The position numbers were made by a program, and so were the translations under genes. Of a DNA stretch of 64,000 bases, positions 23,901 to 38,100 are shown in pieces. The stretch covers positions 26,593,501 through 26,657,500 of the forward strand of contig NC_079880.1 of the NCBI RefSeq assembly GCF_029227915.1. Direction: 5' to 3'. The stretch is from Hydractinia symbiolongicarpus. Taxonomy: Eukaryota > Cnidaria > Hydrozoa > Anthoathecata > Hydractiniidae. The stretch's first letter is position 1. Each line of letters opens with the position of its first letter. A model generated the notes under the pieces. It was not told the origin of the DNA, ran no database searches, and saw nothing but the letters and a program-made list of their open reading frames with translations.

Positions 23901-24713
23901 TAGTAGTATCAGAATACTATCGCTAAATACATGTTGGTACGAATATGTGACGCAACCGTTGTAACTCAAACGGATTGATACCGCCAAGAAGTCGATGAAA
24001 TGTAGTTTTTGAGAATGTCTTTATTTCTTCAGCGCGTGCTAACGGCCAGGATTAGTCCCACAGTAAAAAAAGACTTATTTATCTAAATTTTTAAATAAAG
24101 CACTACCACAGAGCCTAGTGTACTCGCTGAATTCCAGCAATCATGTCGAATTAAGAAGAATGGTATTCCTTGGAGTCCAATTGGCTCATTTATCGAGTTT
24201 ACAAGGTCACAGTCCAGAATCAGTTCAGTTAAGTCCCACAGTCAATCGTTTCACTGTTAAAAGCGATGCAACTTAGTCACATCGGAAAGAAATCACTAAA
24301 TACATGTTGGTACGAATATGCGACGCAATCGTTGGAACTCAAACTGATTAACACCGTTAGAAAGTCAATGAAATGTATTTTTTGAAACTGTCTCTATTTC
24401 TTCAGTGCAAACTAACGGCTGGGATTGGTCATACAGTAAAAAATGACATATTTAACTTAATTTTTAAATAAAACGCTACCACAGTGCCCAGTGCAATCGC
24501 TGAGTTCCAGCAATTAAGTCAAATTAAGAAGAATGTTACTTCTTGTAGTCAAACTGGCTCATTTATTACATTTTTAAGGTCAAAGTCCAAAATCAGTTCA
24601 ATTAAGTCCCACAGTCAATCGTCTCACTGTTAAAAGCGATGCAACCTAGTAATATCAGAATACTATTGCTAAATACATGTTGGTACGAATATGTGACGCA
24701 ACCGTTGTAACTC
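20988..24713 (+). repeat. 5-monomer unit (1863 bp) in two copies
   Basis: The first copy is about 20988-22850 and the second about 22851-24713. Both begin with the rare AGGGATTGATACCG and contain AACTTAATATTTATATAAAA with a C-type right half. The copies differ more than the neighbouring 9-mers do: CGTTCTAACTCAAACGGATTG near 21721 versus CGTTGGAACTCAAACTGATT near 23584, and AAATCAGTTC versus AAAGTTAGTTC near 21980 and 23843. This duplication is therefore older or has been altered by conversion. The second copy is also the start of the 11-mer block. Confidence 0.75.
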
Positions 24714-27052
24714 AAACGGATTGATACCGCCAAGAAGTCGATGAAATGTAGTTTTTGAGAATGTCTTTATTTCTTCAGCGCGTGCTAACGGCCAGGATTA
24801 GTCCCACAGTAAAAAAAGACTTATTTATCTAAATTTTTAAATAAAGCACTACCACAGAGCCTAGTGTACTCGCTGAATTCCAGCAATCATGTCGAATTAA
24901 GAAGAATGGTATTCCTTGGAGTCCAATTGGCTCATTTATCGAGTTTACAAGGTCACAGTCCAGAATCAGTTCAATTAAGTCCCACAGTCAATCGTTTCAC
25001 TGTTAAAAGCGATGCAACTTAGTCACATCGGAAAGAAATCACTAAATAAATGTTGGTACGAATATGGGACGCAATCGTTGGAACTCAAACTGATTAACAC
25101 CGTTAGAAAGTCAATGAAATGTAGTTTTTGAAGCTGTCTCTATTTCTTCAGTGCAAACTAACGGCTGGGATTGGTCCCACAGTAAAAAATGACATATTTA
25201 ACTTAATTTTTAAATAAAACGCTACCACAGTGCCCAGTGCAATCGCTGAGTTCCAGCAATTAAGTCAAATTAAGAAGAATGTTACTTCTTGTAGTCAAAC
25301 TGGCTCATTTATTACATTTTTAAGGTCAAAGTCCAAAATCAGTTCAATTAAGTCCCACAGTCAATCGTCTCACTGTTAAAAGCGATGCAACCTAGTAATA
25401 TCAGAATACTATCGCTAAATACATGTTGGTACGAATATGTGACGCAACCGTTGTAACTCAAACGGATTGATACCGCCAAGAAGTCGATGAAATGTAGTTT
25501 TTGAGAATGTCTTTATTTCTTCAGCGCGTGCTAACGGCCAGGATTAGTCCCACAGTAAAAAAAGACTTATTTATCTAAATTTTTAAATAAAGCACTACCA
25601 CAGAGCCTAGTGTACTCGCTGAATTCCGGCAATCATGTCGAATTAAGAAGAATGGTATTCCTTGGAGTCCAATTGGCTCATTTATCGAGTTTACAAGGTC
25701 ACAGTCCAGAATCAGTTCAATTAAGTCCCACAGTAAATCGTTTCACTGTTAAAAGCGATGCAACTTAGTCACATCGGAAAGAAATCACTAAATACATGTT
25801 GGTACGAGTATGCGACGCAATCGTTGGAACTCAAACTGATTAACACCGTTAGAGAGTCAATGAAATGTAGTTTTTGAAACTGTCTCTATTTCTTCAGTGC
25901 AAACTAACGGCTGGGATTGGTCCCACAGTAAAAAATGACATATTTAACTTAGTTTTTAAATAAAACGCTACCACAGTGCCCAGTGCAATCGCTGAGTTCC
26001 AGCAATTAAGTCAAATTAAGAAGAATGTTACTTCTTGTAGTCATACTGGCTCATTTATTTCATTTTTAAGGTCAAAGTCTAAAATCAGTTCAATTAAGTC
26101 CCACAGTCAATCGTTTCACTGTTAAAAGCGATGCAACCTAGTAATATCAGAATACTATCGCTAAATACATGTTGGTACGAATATGTGACGCAACCGTTGT
26201 AACTCAAACGGATTAATACCGCCAAGAAGTCGATGAAATGTAGTTTTTGAGATTGTCTTTATTTCTTCAGCGCGTGCTAAGGGCCAGGATTAGTCTTACA
26301 GTAAAAAAAGAATTATTTATCTAAATTTTTAAGTAAAGCACTACCACAGACTCAGGTGTACTCGCTGAATCCAAGCAATCATGTCGAATTAAGAGGAATG
26401 TGTTTCCTTGGAGCCCAATTGGCTTATTTATCGCATTTACAAGGTCACAGTCAAGAATCAGTTCAATTAAGTCCCACAGTCAATCGTTTCACTGTTAAAA
26501 GCGATGCAACCTAGTAATATCAGAATACTATCGCTAAATACATGTTGGTACGAATATGTGAGGCAACCGTTGTAACTCAAACGGATTGATACCGCCAAGA
26601 AGTCGATGAAGTGTAGTTTTTGAGAATGTCTCCATTTCTTCAGCGCGTGCTAACGGCCAGGATTAGTCCCACAGTAAAAAAAGGCTTATTTATCTAAATT
26701 TTTAAATAAAGCACTACCACAGGGCCTAGTGTACTCGCTGAATTCCAGCAATCATGTCGAATTAAGAAGAATGGTATTCCTTGGAGTCCAATTGGCTCAT
26801 TTATCGAGTTTACAAGGTCACAGTCCAGAATCAGTTCAATTAAGTTCCACAGTCAATCGTTTCACTGTTAAAAGCGATGCAACTTAGTCACATCGGAAAG
26901 AAATCACTAAATACATGTTGGTACGAATATGCGACGCAATCGTTGGAACTGAAACGGATTAACACCGTTAAAAAGTCAATGAAATGTAGTTTTTGAAACT
27001 GTCTCCATTTCTTCAGCGCGTGCTAACGGCCAGGATTAGTCCCACAGTAAAA
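22950..27052 (+). repeat. 11-monomer higher-order unit (4103 bp), copy 1
   Basis: The unit is repeated at an offset of 4103 bp. Paired landmarks are TAACTTAATATTTATATAAA (22961 and 27064), ACTGTCTCTATTTC before GGCTGCGATTGG (23641 and 27744), ACTAAATAAATGTTGG (25041 and 29144), ATATGGGACGC (about 25062 and 29165) and CGTTGGAACTGAAACGG (26941 and 31044). It ends with a B-prime type monomer, a B monomer and an A monomer carrying GGAACTGAAACGG. At least a dozen single-base differences from copy 2 were noticed. Confidence 0.88.
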
Positions 27053-30000
27053 AAAGACTTATTTAACTTAATATTTATATAAAACTCTACCACAGCGCCC
27101 AGTGCAATCGCTGAGTTCCAGCAATCAAGTCAAATCAGGAAGAATGATATTTCTTGTAGACAAACTGCCTCATTTATAACATTTATCAGGTCACACTCCA
27201 AAGTTAGTTCAATTAAGTCCCACAGTCAATCGTTTCACTGTTAAAGGCGATGCAACCTAGTAGTATCAGAATACTATCGCTAAATACATGTTGGTACGAA
27301 TATGTGACGCAACCGTTGTAACTCAAACGGATTGATACCGCCAAGAAGTCGATGAAATGTAGTTTTTGAGAATGTCTTTATTTCTTCAGCGCGTGCTAAC
27401 GGCCAGGATTAGTCCCACAGTAAAAAAAGACTTATTTATCTAAATTTTTAAATAAAGCACTACCACAGAGCCTAGTGTACTCGCTGAATTCCAGCAATCA
27501 TGTCGAATTAAGAAGAATGGTATTCCTTGGAGTCCAATTGGCTCATTTATCGAGTTTACAAGGTCACAGTCCAGAATCAGTTCAATTAAGTCCCACAGTC
27601 AATCGTTTCACTGTTAAAAGCGATGCAACTTAGTCACATCGGAAAGAAATCACTAAATACATGTTGGTACGAATATGCGACGCAATCGTTGGAACTCAAA
27701 CTGATTAACACCGTTAGAAAGTCAATGAAATGTAGTTTTTGAAACTGTCTCTATTTCTTCAGTGCAAACTAACGGCTGCGATTGGTCCCACAGTAAAAAA
27801 TGACATATTTAACTTAATTTTTAAATAAAACGCTACCACAGTGCCCAGTGCAATCGCTGAGTTCCAGAAATTAAGTCAAATTAAGAAGAATGTTACTTCT
27901 TGTAGTCAAACTGGCTCATTTATAACATTTTTAAGGTCAAAGTCCAAAATCAGTTCAATTAAGTCCCACAGTCAATCGTCTCACTGTTAAAAGCGATGCA
28001 ACCTAGTAATATCAGAATACTATCGCTAAATACATGTTGGTACGAATATGTGACGCAACCGTTGTAACTCAAACGGATTGATACCGCCAAGAAGTCGATG
28101 AAATGTAGTTTTTGAGAATGTCTTTATTTCTTCAGCGCGTGCTAACGGCCAGGATTAGTCCCACAGTAAAAAAAGACTTATTTATCTAAATTTTTAAATA
28201 AAGCACTACCACAGAGCCTAGTGTACTCGCTGAATTCCAGCAATCATGTCAAATTAAGAAGAATGGTATTCCTTGGAGTCCAATTGGCTCATTTATCGAG
28301 TTTACAAGGTCACAGTCCAGAATCAGTTCAGTTAAGTCCCACAGTCAATCGTTTCACTGTTAAAAGCGATGCAACTTAGTCACATCGGAAAGAAATCACT
28401 AAATACATGTTGGTACGAATATGCGACGCAATCGTTGGAACTCAAACTGATTAACACCGTTAGAAAGTCAATGAAATGTAGTTTTTGAAACTGTCTCTAT
28501 TTCTTCAGTGCAAACTAACGGCTGGGATTGGTCATACAGTAAAAAATGACATATTTAACTTAATTTTTAAATAAAACGCTACCACAGTGCCCAGTGCAAT
28601 CGCTGAGTTCCAGCAATTAAGTCAAATTAAGAAGAATGTTACTTCTTGTAGTCAAACTGGCTCATTTATTACATTTTTAAGGTCAAAGTCCAAAATCAGT
28701 TCAATTAAGTCCCACAGTCAATCGTCTCACTGTTAAAAGCGATGCAACCTAGTAATATCAGAATACTATTGCTAAATACATGTTGGTACGAATATGTGAC
28801 GCAACCGTTGTAACTCAAACGGATTGATACCGCCAAGAAGTCGATGAAATGTAGTTTTTGAGAATGTCTTTATTTCTTCAGCGCGTGCTAACGGCCAGGA
28901 TTAGTCCCACAGTAAAAAAAGACTTATTTATCTAAATTTTTAAATAAAGCACTACCACAGAGCCTAGTGTACTCGCTGAATTCCAGCAATCATGTCGAAT
29001 TAAGAAGAATGGTATTCCTTGGAGTCCAATTGGCTCATTTATCGAGTTTACAAGGTCACAGTCCAGAATCAGTTCAATTAAGTCCCACAGTCAATCGTTT
29101 CACTGTTAAAAGCGATGCAACTTAGTCACATCGGAAAGAAATCACTAAATAAATGTTGGTACGAATATGGGACGCAATCGTTGGAACTCAAACTGATTAA
29201 CACCGTTAGAAAGTCAATGAAATGTAGTTTTTGAAGCTGTCTCTATTTCTTCAGTGCAAACTAACGGCTGGGATTGGTCCCACAGTAAAAAATGACATAT
29301 TTAACTTAATTTTTAAATAAAACGCTACCACAGTGCCCAGTGCAATCGCTGAGTTCCAGCAATTAAGTCAAATTAAGAAGAATGTTACTTCATGTAGTCA
29401 AACTGGCTCATTTATTACATTTTTAAGGTCAAAGTCCAAAATCAGTTCAATTAAGTCCCACAGTCAATCGTCTCACTGTTAAAAGCGATGCAACCTAGTA
29501 ATATCAGAATACTATCGCTAAATACATGTTGGTACGAATATGTGACGCAACCGTTGTAACTCAAACGGATTGATACCGCCAAGAAGTCGATGAAATGTAG
29601 TTTTTGAGAATGTCTTTATTTCTTCAGCGCGTGCTAACGGCCAGGATTAGTCCCACAGTAAAAAAAGACTTATTTATCTAAATTTTTAAATAAAGCACTA
29701 CCACAGAGCCTAGTGTACTCGCTGAATTCCGGCAATCATGTCGAATTAAGAAGAATGGTATTCCTTGGAGTCCAATTGGCTCATTTATCGAGTTTACAAG
29801 GTCACAGTCCAGAATCAGTTCAATTAAGTCCCACAGTAAATCGTTTCACTGTTAAAAGCGATGCAACTTAGTCACATCGGAAAGAAATCACTAAATACAT
29901 GTTGGTACGAGTATGCGACGCAATCGTTGGAACTCAAACTGATTAACACCGTTAGAGAGTCAATGAAATGTAGTTTTTGAAACTGTCTCTATTTCTTCAG

Positions 30001-31155
30001 TGCAAACTAACGGCTGGGATTGGTCCCACAGTAAAAAATGACATATTTAACTTAGTTTTTAAATAAAACGCTACCACAGTGCCCAGTGCAATCGCTGAGT
30101 TCCAGCAATTAAGTAAAATTAAGAAGAATGTTACTTCTTGTAGTCAAACTGGCTCATTTATTACATTTTTAAGGTCAAAGTCTAAAATCAGTTCAATTAA
30201 GTCCCACAGTCAATCGTTTCACTGTTAAAAGCGATGCAACCTAGTAATATCCGAATACTATCGCTAAATACATGTTGGTACGAATATGTGACGCAACCGT
30301 TGTAACTCAAACGGATTAATACCGCCAAGAAGTCGATGAAATGTAGTTTTTGAGATTGTCTTTATTTCTTCAGCGCGTGCTAAGGGCCAGGATTAGTCTT
30401 ACAGTAAAAAAAGAATTATTTATCTAAATTTTTAAGTAAAGCACTACCACAGACTCTGGTGTACTCGCTGAATCCAAGCAATCATGTCGAATTAAGAGGA
30501 ATGTGTTTCCTTGGAGCCCAATTGGCTTATTTATCGCATTTACAAGGTCACAGTCCAGAATCAGTTCAATTAAGTCCCACAGTCAATCGTTTCACTGTTA
30601 AAAGCGATGCAACCTAGTAATATCAGAATACTATCGCTAAATACATGTTGGTACGAATATGTGAGGCAACTGTTGTAACTCAAACGGATTGATACCGCCA
30701 AGAAGTCGATGAAGTGTAGTTTTTGAGAATGTCTCCATTTCTTCAGCGCGTGCTAACGGCCAGGATTAGTCCCACAGTAAAAAAAGGCTTATTTATCTAA
30801 ATTTTTAAATAAAGCACTACCACAGGGCCTAGTGTACTCGCTGAATTCCAGCAATCATGTCGAATTAAGAAGAATGGTATTCCTTGGAGTCCAATTGGCT
30901 CATTTATCGAGTTTACAAGGTCACAGTCCAGAATCAGTTCAATTAAGTTCCACAGTCAATCGTTTCACTGTTAAAAGCGATGCAACTTAGTCACATCGGA
31001 AAGAAATCACTAAATACATGTTGGTACGAATATGCGACGCAATCGTTGGAACTGAAACGGATTAACACCGTTAGAAAGTCAATGAAATGTAGTTTTTGAA
31101 ACTGTCTCCATTTCTTCAGCGCGTGCTAACGGCCAGGATTAGTCCCACAGTAAAA
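27053..31155 (+). repeat. 11-monomer higher-order unit (4103 bp), copy 2
   Basis: This is the tandem copy of 22950-27052. Differences include TGTAGTTTTT at about 28480 where copy 1 reads TGTATTTTTT, AAGTAAAATT near 30112 versus AAGTCAAATT, CCGAATAC near 30251 versus CAGAATAC, and GACTCTGG near 30453 versus GACTCAGG. The match ends where this copy continues AAAAAAAGGCTTATTTATC while the first copy had AAAAAAAGACTTATTTAAC. Confidence 0.88.
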
Positions 31156-32105
31156 AAAGGCTTATTTATCTAAATTTTTAAATAAAGCACTACCACAGTG
31201 CCCAGTGCAATCGCTGAGTTCCAGCAATTAAGTCAAATTAAGAAGAATGTTACTTCTTGTAGTCAAACTGGCTCATTTATTACATTTTTAAGGTCAAAGT
31301 CTAAAATCAGTTCAATTAAGTCCCACAGTCAATCGTTTCACTGTTAAAAGCGATGCAACCTAGTAATATCAGAATACTATCGCTAAATACATGTTGGTAC
31401 GAATATGTGACGCAACCGTTGAAACTCAAACGGATTAATACCGCCAAGAAGTCGATGAAATGTAGTTTTTGAGATTGTCTTTATTTCTTCAGCGCGTGCT
31501 AAGGGCCAGGATTAGTCTTACAGTAAAAAAAGAATTATTTATCTAAATTTTTAAGTAAAGCACTACCACAGACTCTGGTGTACTCGCTGAATCCAAGCAA
31601 TCATGTCGAATTAAGAGGAATGTGTTTCCTTGGAGCCCAATTGGCTTATTTATCGCATTTACAAGGTCACAGTCAAGAATCAGTTCAATTAAGTCCCACA
31701 GTCAATCGTTTCACTGTTAAAAGCGATGCAACCTAGTAATATCAGAATACTATCGCTAAATACATGTTGGTACGAATATGTGAGGCAACCGTTGTAACTC
31801 AAACGGATTGATACCGCCAAGAAGTCGATGAAGTGTAGTTTTTGAGAATGTCTCCATTTCTTCAGCGCGTGCTAACGGCCAGGATTAGTCCCACAGTAAA
31901 AAAAGGCTTATTTATCTAAATTTTTAAATAAAGCACTACCACAGGGCCTAGTGTACTCGCTGAATTCCAGCAATCATGTCGAATTAAGAAGAATGGTATT
32001 CCTTGGAGTCCAATTGGCTCATTTATCGAGTTTACAAGGTCACAGTCCAGAATCAGTTCAATTAAGTTCCACAGTCAATCGTTTCACTGTTAAAAGCGAT
32101 GCAAC
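30070..32105 (+). repeat. 3-monomer unit (1118 bp), partial tandem duplication
   Basis: About 30070-31187 is followed by a second copy, about 31188-32105. The CTAAGGGCCAGG landmark is at 30382 and again 1118 bp later. The duplication creates a chimeric monomer at about 31155-31200: a B-type left part (AAATAAAGCACTACCACAG) joined to an A-type right part (TGCCCAGTGCAATCGC). The second copy is cut short near 32105, where an A-type start (GCAACTTAG) jumps to a B-type continuation (TAATATCAGAATAC). Confidence 0.82.
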
Positions 32106-32120
32106 TTAGTAATATCAGAA
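32095..32120 (+). other. A/B recombination junction inside the left domain
   Basis: The sequence goes from the type A start GCAACTTAG directly into the type B TAATATCAGAATACTATC. Almost everywhere else CTTAG is followed by TCACATCGG or TGACATCGG, and TAATATCAG is preceded by ACCTAG. The shared letters TAG at the join mean the exact crossover point cannot be placed more finely. It marks the end of the 1118-bp partial duplication and the start of the 2238-bp unit. Confidence 0.78.
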
Positions 32121-35100
32121 TACTATCGCTAAATACATGTTGGTACGAATATGTGACGCAACCGTTGTAACTCAAACGGATTGATACCGCCAAGAAGTCG
32201 ATGGAATGTAGTTTTTGAGAATGTCTCTATTTCTTCAGCGCGTGCTAACGGCCAGGATTGGTCCCACAGTAAAAAAAGACTTATTTAACTTAATTTTTAA
32301 ATAAAACTCTACCACAGCGCCCAGTGCAATCGCTGAGTTTCAGCAATCAAGTCAAATTAGAAAGAATGATATTTCTTGTAGACAAACTGGACCATTTGTA
32401 ACATTTATCAGGTCACACTCCAAAGTTAATTCAATTAAGTCCCACAGTCAATCGTTTTACTGTTAAATGCTATGAAACCTAGTAATATCAGAATACTATC
32501 CCTAAATACATGTTGATACGAATATGTGACGCAACCGTTGTAACTCAAACGGATTGATACCGCCAAGAAGTCGATGAAATGTAGTTTTTGAGAATGTCTT
32601 TATTTCTTCAGCGCGTGCTAACGGCCAGGATTAGTCCCACAGTAAAAAAAGACTTATTTATCTAAATTTTTAAATAAAGCACTACCACAGAGCCTAGTGT
32701 ACTCGCTGAATTCCGGCAATCATGTCGAATTAAGAAGAATGGTATTCCTTGGAGTCCAATTGGCTCATTTATCGAGTTTACAAGGTCACAGTCCAGAATC
32801 AGTTCAATTAAGTCCCACAGTAAATCGTTTCACTGTTAAAAGCGATGCAACTTAGTCACATCGGAAAGAAATCACTAAATACATGTTGGTACGAGTATGC
32901 GACGCAATCGTTGGAACTCAAACTGATTAACACCGTTAGAGAGTCAATGAAATGTAGTTTTTGAAACTGTCTCTATTTCTTCAGTGCAAACTAACGGCTG
33001 GGATTGGTCCCACAGTAAAAAATGACATATTTAACTTAGTTTTTAAATAAAACGCTACCACAGTGCCCAGTGCAATCGCTGAGTTCCAGCAATTAAGTCA
33101 AATTAAGAAGAATGTTACTTCTTGTAGTCAAACTGGCTCATTTATTACATTTTTAAGGTCAAAGTCTAAAATCAGTTCAATTAAGTCCCACAGTCAATCG
33201 TTTCACTGTTAAAAGCGATGCAACCTAGTAATATCAGAATACTATCGCTAAATACATGTTGGTACGAATATGTGACGCAACCGTTGTAACTCAAACGGAT
33301 TAATACCGCAAAGAAGTCGATGAAATGTAGTTTTTGAGATTGTCTTTATTTCTTCAGCGCGTGCTAAGGGCCAGGATTAGTCTTACAGTAAAAAAAGAAT
33401 TATTTATCTAAATTTTTAAATAAAGCACTACCACAGACTCTGGTGTACTCGCTGAATCCAAGCAATCATGTCGAATTAAGAGGAATGTGTTTCCTTGGAG
33501 CCCAATTGGCTTATTTATCGCATTTACAAGGTCACAGTCAAGAATCAGTTCAATTAAGTCCCACAGTCAATCGTTTCACTGTTAAAAGCGATGCAACCTA
33601 GTAATATCAGAATACTATCGCTAAATACATGTTGGTACGAATATGTGAGGCAACCGTTGTAACTCAAACGGATTGATACCGCCAAGAAGTCGATGAAGTG
33701 TAGTTTTTGAGAATGTCTCCATTTCTTCAGCGCGTGCTAACGGCCAGGATTAGTCCCACAGTAAAAAAAGGCTTATTTATCTAAATTTTTAAATAAAGCA
33801 CTACCACAGAGCCTAGTGTACTCGCTGAATTCCAGCAATCATGTCGAATTAAGAAGAATGGTATTCCTTGGACTCCAATTGGCTCATTTATCGAGTTTAC
33901 AAGGTCACAGTCCAGAATCAGTTCAATTAAGTTCCACAGTCAATCGTTTCACTGTTAAAAGCGATGCAACTTAGTCACATCGGAAAGAAATCACTAAATA
34001 CATGTTGGTACGAATATGCGACGCAATCGTTGGAACTGAAACGGATTAACACCGTTAGAAAGTCAATGAAATGTAGTTTTTGAAACTGTCTCCATTTCTT
34101 CAGCGCGTGCTAACGGCCAGGATTAGTCCCACAGTAAAAAAAGGCTTATTTATCTAAATTTTTAAATAAAGCACTACCACAGTGCCCAGTGCAATCGCTG
34201 AGTTCAAGCAATTAAGTCAAATTAAGAAGAATGTTACTTCTTGTACTCAAACTGGCTCATTTATCACATTTTTAAGGTCAAAGTCCAAAATCAGTTCAAT
34301 TAAGTCCCACAGTCAATCGTCTCACTGTTAAAAGCGATGCAACCTAGTAATATCAGAATACTATCGCTAAATACATGTTGGTACGAATATGTGACGCAAC
34401 CGTTGTAACTCAAACGGATTGATACCGCCAAGAAGTCGATGGAATGTAGTTTTTGAGAATGTCTCTATTTCTTCAGCGCGTGCTAACGGCCAGGATTGGT
34501 CCCACAGTAAAAAAAGACTTATTTAACTTAATTTTTAAATAAAACTCTACCACAGCGCCCAGTGCAATCGCTGAGTTCCAGCAATCAAGTCAAATTAGAA
34601 AGAATGATATTTCTTGTAGACAAACTGGACCATTTGTAACATTTATCAGGTCACACTCCAAAGTTAGTTCAATTAAGTCCCACAGTCAATCGTTTTACTG
34701 TTAAATGCTATGAAACCTAGTAATATCAGAATACTATCCCTAAATACATGTTGATACGAATATGTGACGCAACCGTTGTAACTCAAACGGATTGATACCG
34801 CCAAGAAGTCGATGAAATGTAGTTTTTGAGAATGTCTTTATTTCTTCAGCGCGTGCTAACGGCCAGGATTAGTCCCACAGTAAAAAAAGACTTATTTATC
34901 TAAATTTTTAAATAAAGCACTACCACAGAGCCTAGTGTACTCGCTGAATTCCGGCAATCATGTCGAATTAAGAAGAATGGTATTCCTTGGAGTCCAATTG
35001 GCTCATTTATCGAGTTTACAAGGTCAGAGTCCAGAATCAGTTCAATTAAGTCCCACAGTAAATCGTTTCACTGTTAAAAGCAATGCAACTTAGTCACATC

Positions 35101-38100
35101 GGAAAGAAATCACTAAATACATGTTGGTACGAGTATGCGACGCAATCGTTGGAACTCAAACGGATTAACACCGTTAGAAAGTCAATGAAATGTAGTTTTT
35201 GAAACTGTCTCCATTTCTTCAGCGCGTGCTAACGGCCAGGATTAGTCCCACAGTAAAAAAAGGCTTATTTATCTAAATTTTTAAATAAAGCACTACCACA
35301 GTGCCCAGTGCAATCGCTGAGTTCAAGCAATTAAGTCAAATTAAGAAGAATGTTACTTCTTGTACTCAAACTGGCTCATTTATCACATTTTTAAGGTCAA
35401 AGTCCAAAATCAGTTCAATTAAGTCCCACAGTCAATCGTCTCACTGTTAAAAGCGATGCAACCTAGTAATATCAGAATACTATCGCTAAATACATGTTGG
35501 TACGAATATGTGACGCAACCGTTGTAACTCAAACGGATTGATACCGCCAAGAAGTCGATGGAATGTAGTTTTTGAGAATGTCTCTATTTCTTCAGCGCGT
35601 GCTAACGGCCAGGATTGGTCCCACAGTAAAAAAAGACTTATTTAACTTAATTTTTAAATAAAACTCTACCACAGCGCCCAGTGCAATCGCTGAGTTCCAG
35701 CAATCAAGTCAAATTAGAAAGAATGATATTTCTTGTAGACAAACTGGATCATTTGTAACATTTATCAGGTCACACTCCAAAGTTAGTTCAATTAAGTCCC
35801 ACAGTCAATCGTTTTACTGTTAAATGCTATGAAACCTAGTAATATCAGAATACTATCCCTAAATACATGTTGATACGAATATGTGACACAACCGTTGTAA
35901 CTCAAACGGATTGATACCGCCAAGAAGTCGATGAAATGTAGTTTTTGAGAATGTCTTTATTTCTTCAGCGCGTGCTAACGGCCAGGATTAGTCCCACAGT
36001 AAAAAAAGACTTATTTATCTAAATTTTTAAATAAAGCACTACCACAGAGCCTAGTGTACTCGCTGAATTCCGGCAATCATGTCGAATTAAGAAGAATGGT
36101 ATTCCTTGGAGTCCAATTGGCTCATTTATCGAGTTTACAAGGTCACAGTCCAGAATCAGTTCAATTAAGTCCCACAGTAAATCGTTTCACTGTTAAAAGC
36201 AATGCAACTTAGTCACATCGGAAAGAAATCACAAAATACATGTTGGTACGAGTATGCGACGCAATCGTTGGAACTCAAACTGATTAACACCGTTAGAGAG
36301 TCAATGAAATGTAGTTTTTGAAACTGTCTCTATTTCTTCAGTGCAAACTAACGGCTGGGATTGGTCCCACAGTAAAAAATGACATATTTAACTTAATTTT
36401 TAAATAAAACGCTACCACAGTGCCCAGTGCAATCGCTGAGTTCCAGCAATTAAGTCAAATTAAGAAGAATGTTACTTCTTGTAGTCAAACTGGCTCATTT
36501 ATTACATTTTTAAGGTCAAAGTCTAAAATCAGTTCAATTAAGTCCCACAGTCAATCGTTTCACTGTTAAAAGCGATGCAAACTAGTAATATCAGAATACT
36601 ATCGCTAAATACATGTTGGTACGAATATGTGACGCAACCGTTGTAACTCAAACGGATTAATACCGCCAAGAAGTCGATGAAATGTAGTTTTTGAGATTGT
36701 CTTTATTTCTTCAGCGCGTGCTAAGGGCCAGGATTAGTCTTACAGTAAAAAAAGAATTATTTATCTAAATTTTTAAATAAAGCACTACCACAGACTCTGG
36801 TGTACTCGCTGAATCCAAGCAATCATGTCGAATTAAGAGGAATGTGTTTCCTTGGAGCCCAATTGGCTTATTTATCGCATTTACAAGGTCACAGTCAAGA
36901 ATCAGTTCAATTAAGTCCCATAGTCAATCGTTTCACTGTTAAAAGCGATGCAACCTAGTAATATCAGAATACTATCGCTAAATACATGTTGGTACGAATA
37001 TGTGAGGCAACCGTTGTAACTCAAACGGATTGATACCGCCAAGAAGTCGATGAAGTGTAGTTTTTGAGAATGTCTCCATTTCTTCAGCGCGTGCTAACGG
37101 CCAGGATTAGTCCCACAGTAAAAAAAGGCTTATTTATCTAAATTTTTAAATAAAGCACTACCACAGGGCCTAGTGTACTCGCTGAATTCCAGCAATCATG
37201 TCGAATTAAGAAGAATGGTATTCCTTGGAGTCCAATTGGCTCATTTATCGAGTTTACAAGGTCACAGTCCAGAATCAGTTCAATTAAGTTCCACAGTCAA
37301 TCGTTTCACTGTTAAAAGCGATGCAACTTAGTCACATCGGAAAGAAATCACTAAATACATGTTGGTACGAATATGCGACGCAATCGTTGGAACTGAAACG
37401 GATTAACACCGTTAGAAAGTCAATGAAATGTAGTTTTTGAAACTGTCTCCATTTCTTCAGCGCGTGCTAACGGCCAGGATTAGTCCCACAGTAAAAAAAG
37501 GCTTATTTATCTAAATTTTTAAATAAAGTACTACCACAGTGCCCAGTGCAATCGCTGAGTTCAAGCAATTAAGTCAAATTAAGAAGAATGTTACTTCTTG
37601 TACTCAAACTGGCTCATTTATCACATTTTTAAGGTCAAAGTCCAAAATCAGTTCAATTAAGTCCCACAGTCAATCGTCTCACTGTTAAAAGCGATGCAAC
37701 CTAGTAATATCAGAATACTATCGCTAAATACATGTTGGTACGAATATGTGACGCAACCGTTGTAACTCAAACGGATTGATACCGCCAAGAAGTCGATGGA
37801 ATGTAGTTTTTGAGAATGTCTCTATTTCTTCAGCGCGTGCTAACGGCCAGGATTGGTCCCACAGTAAAAAAAGACTTATTTAACCTAATTTTTAAATAAA
37901 ACTCTACCACAGCGCCCAGTGCAATCGCTGAGTTCCAGCAATCAAGTCAAATTAGAAAGAATGATATTTCTTGTAGACAAACTGGACCATTTGTAACATT
38001 TATCAGGTCACACTCCAAAGTTAGTTCAATTAAGTCCCACAGTCAATCGTTTTACTGTTAAATGCTATGAAACCTAGTAATATCAGAATACTATCCCTAA

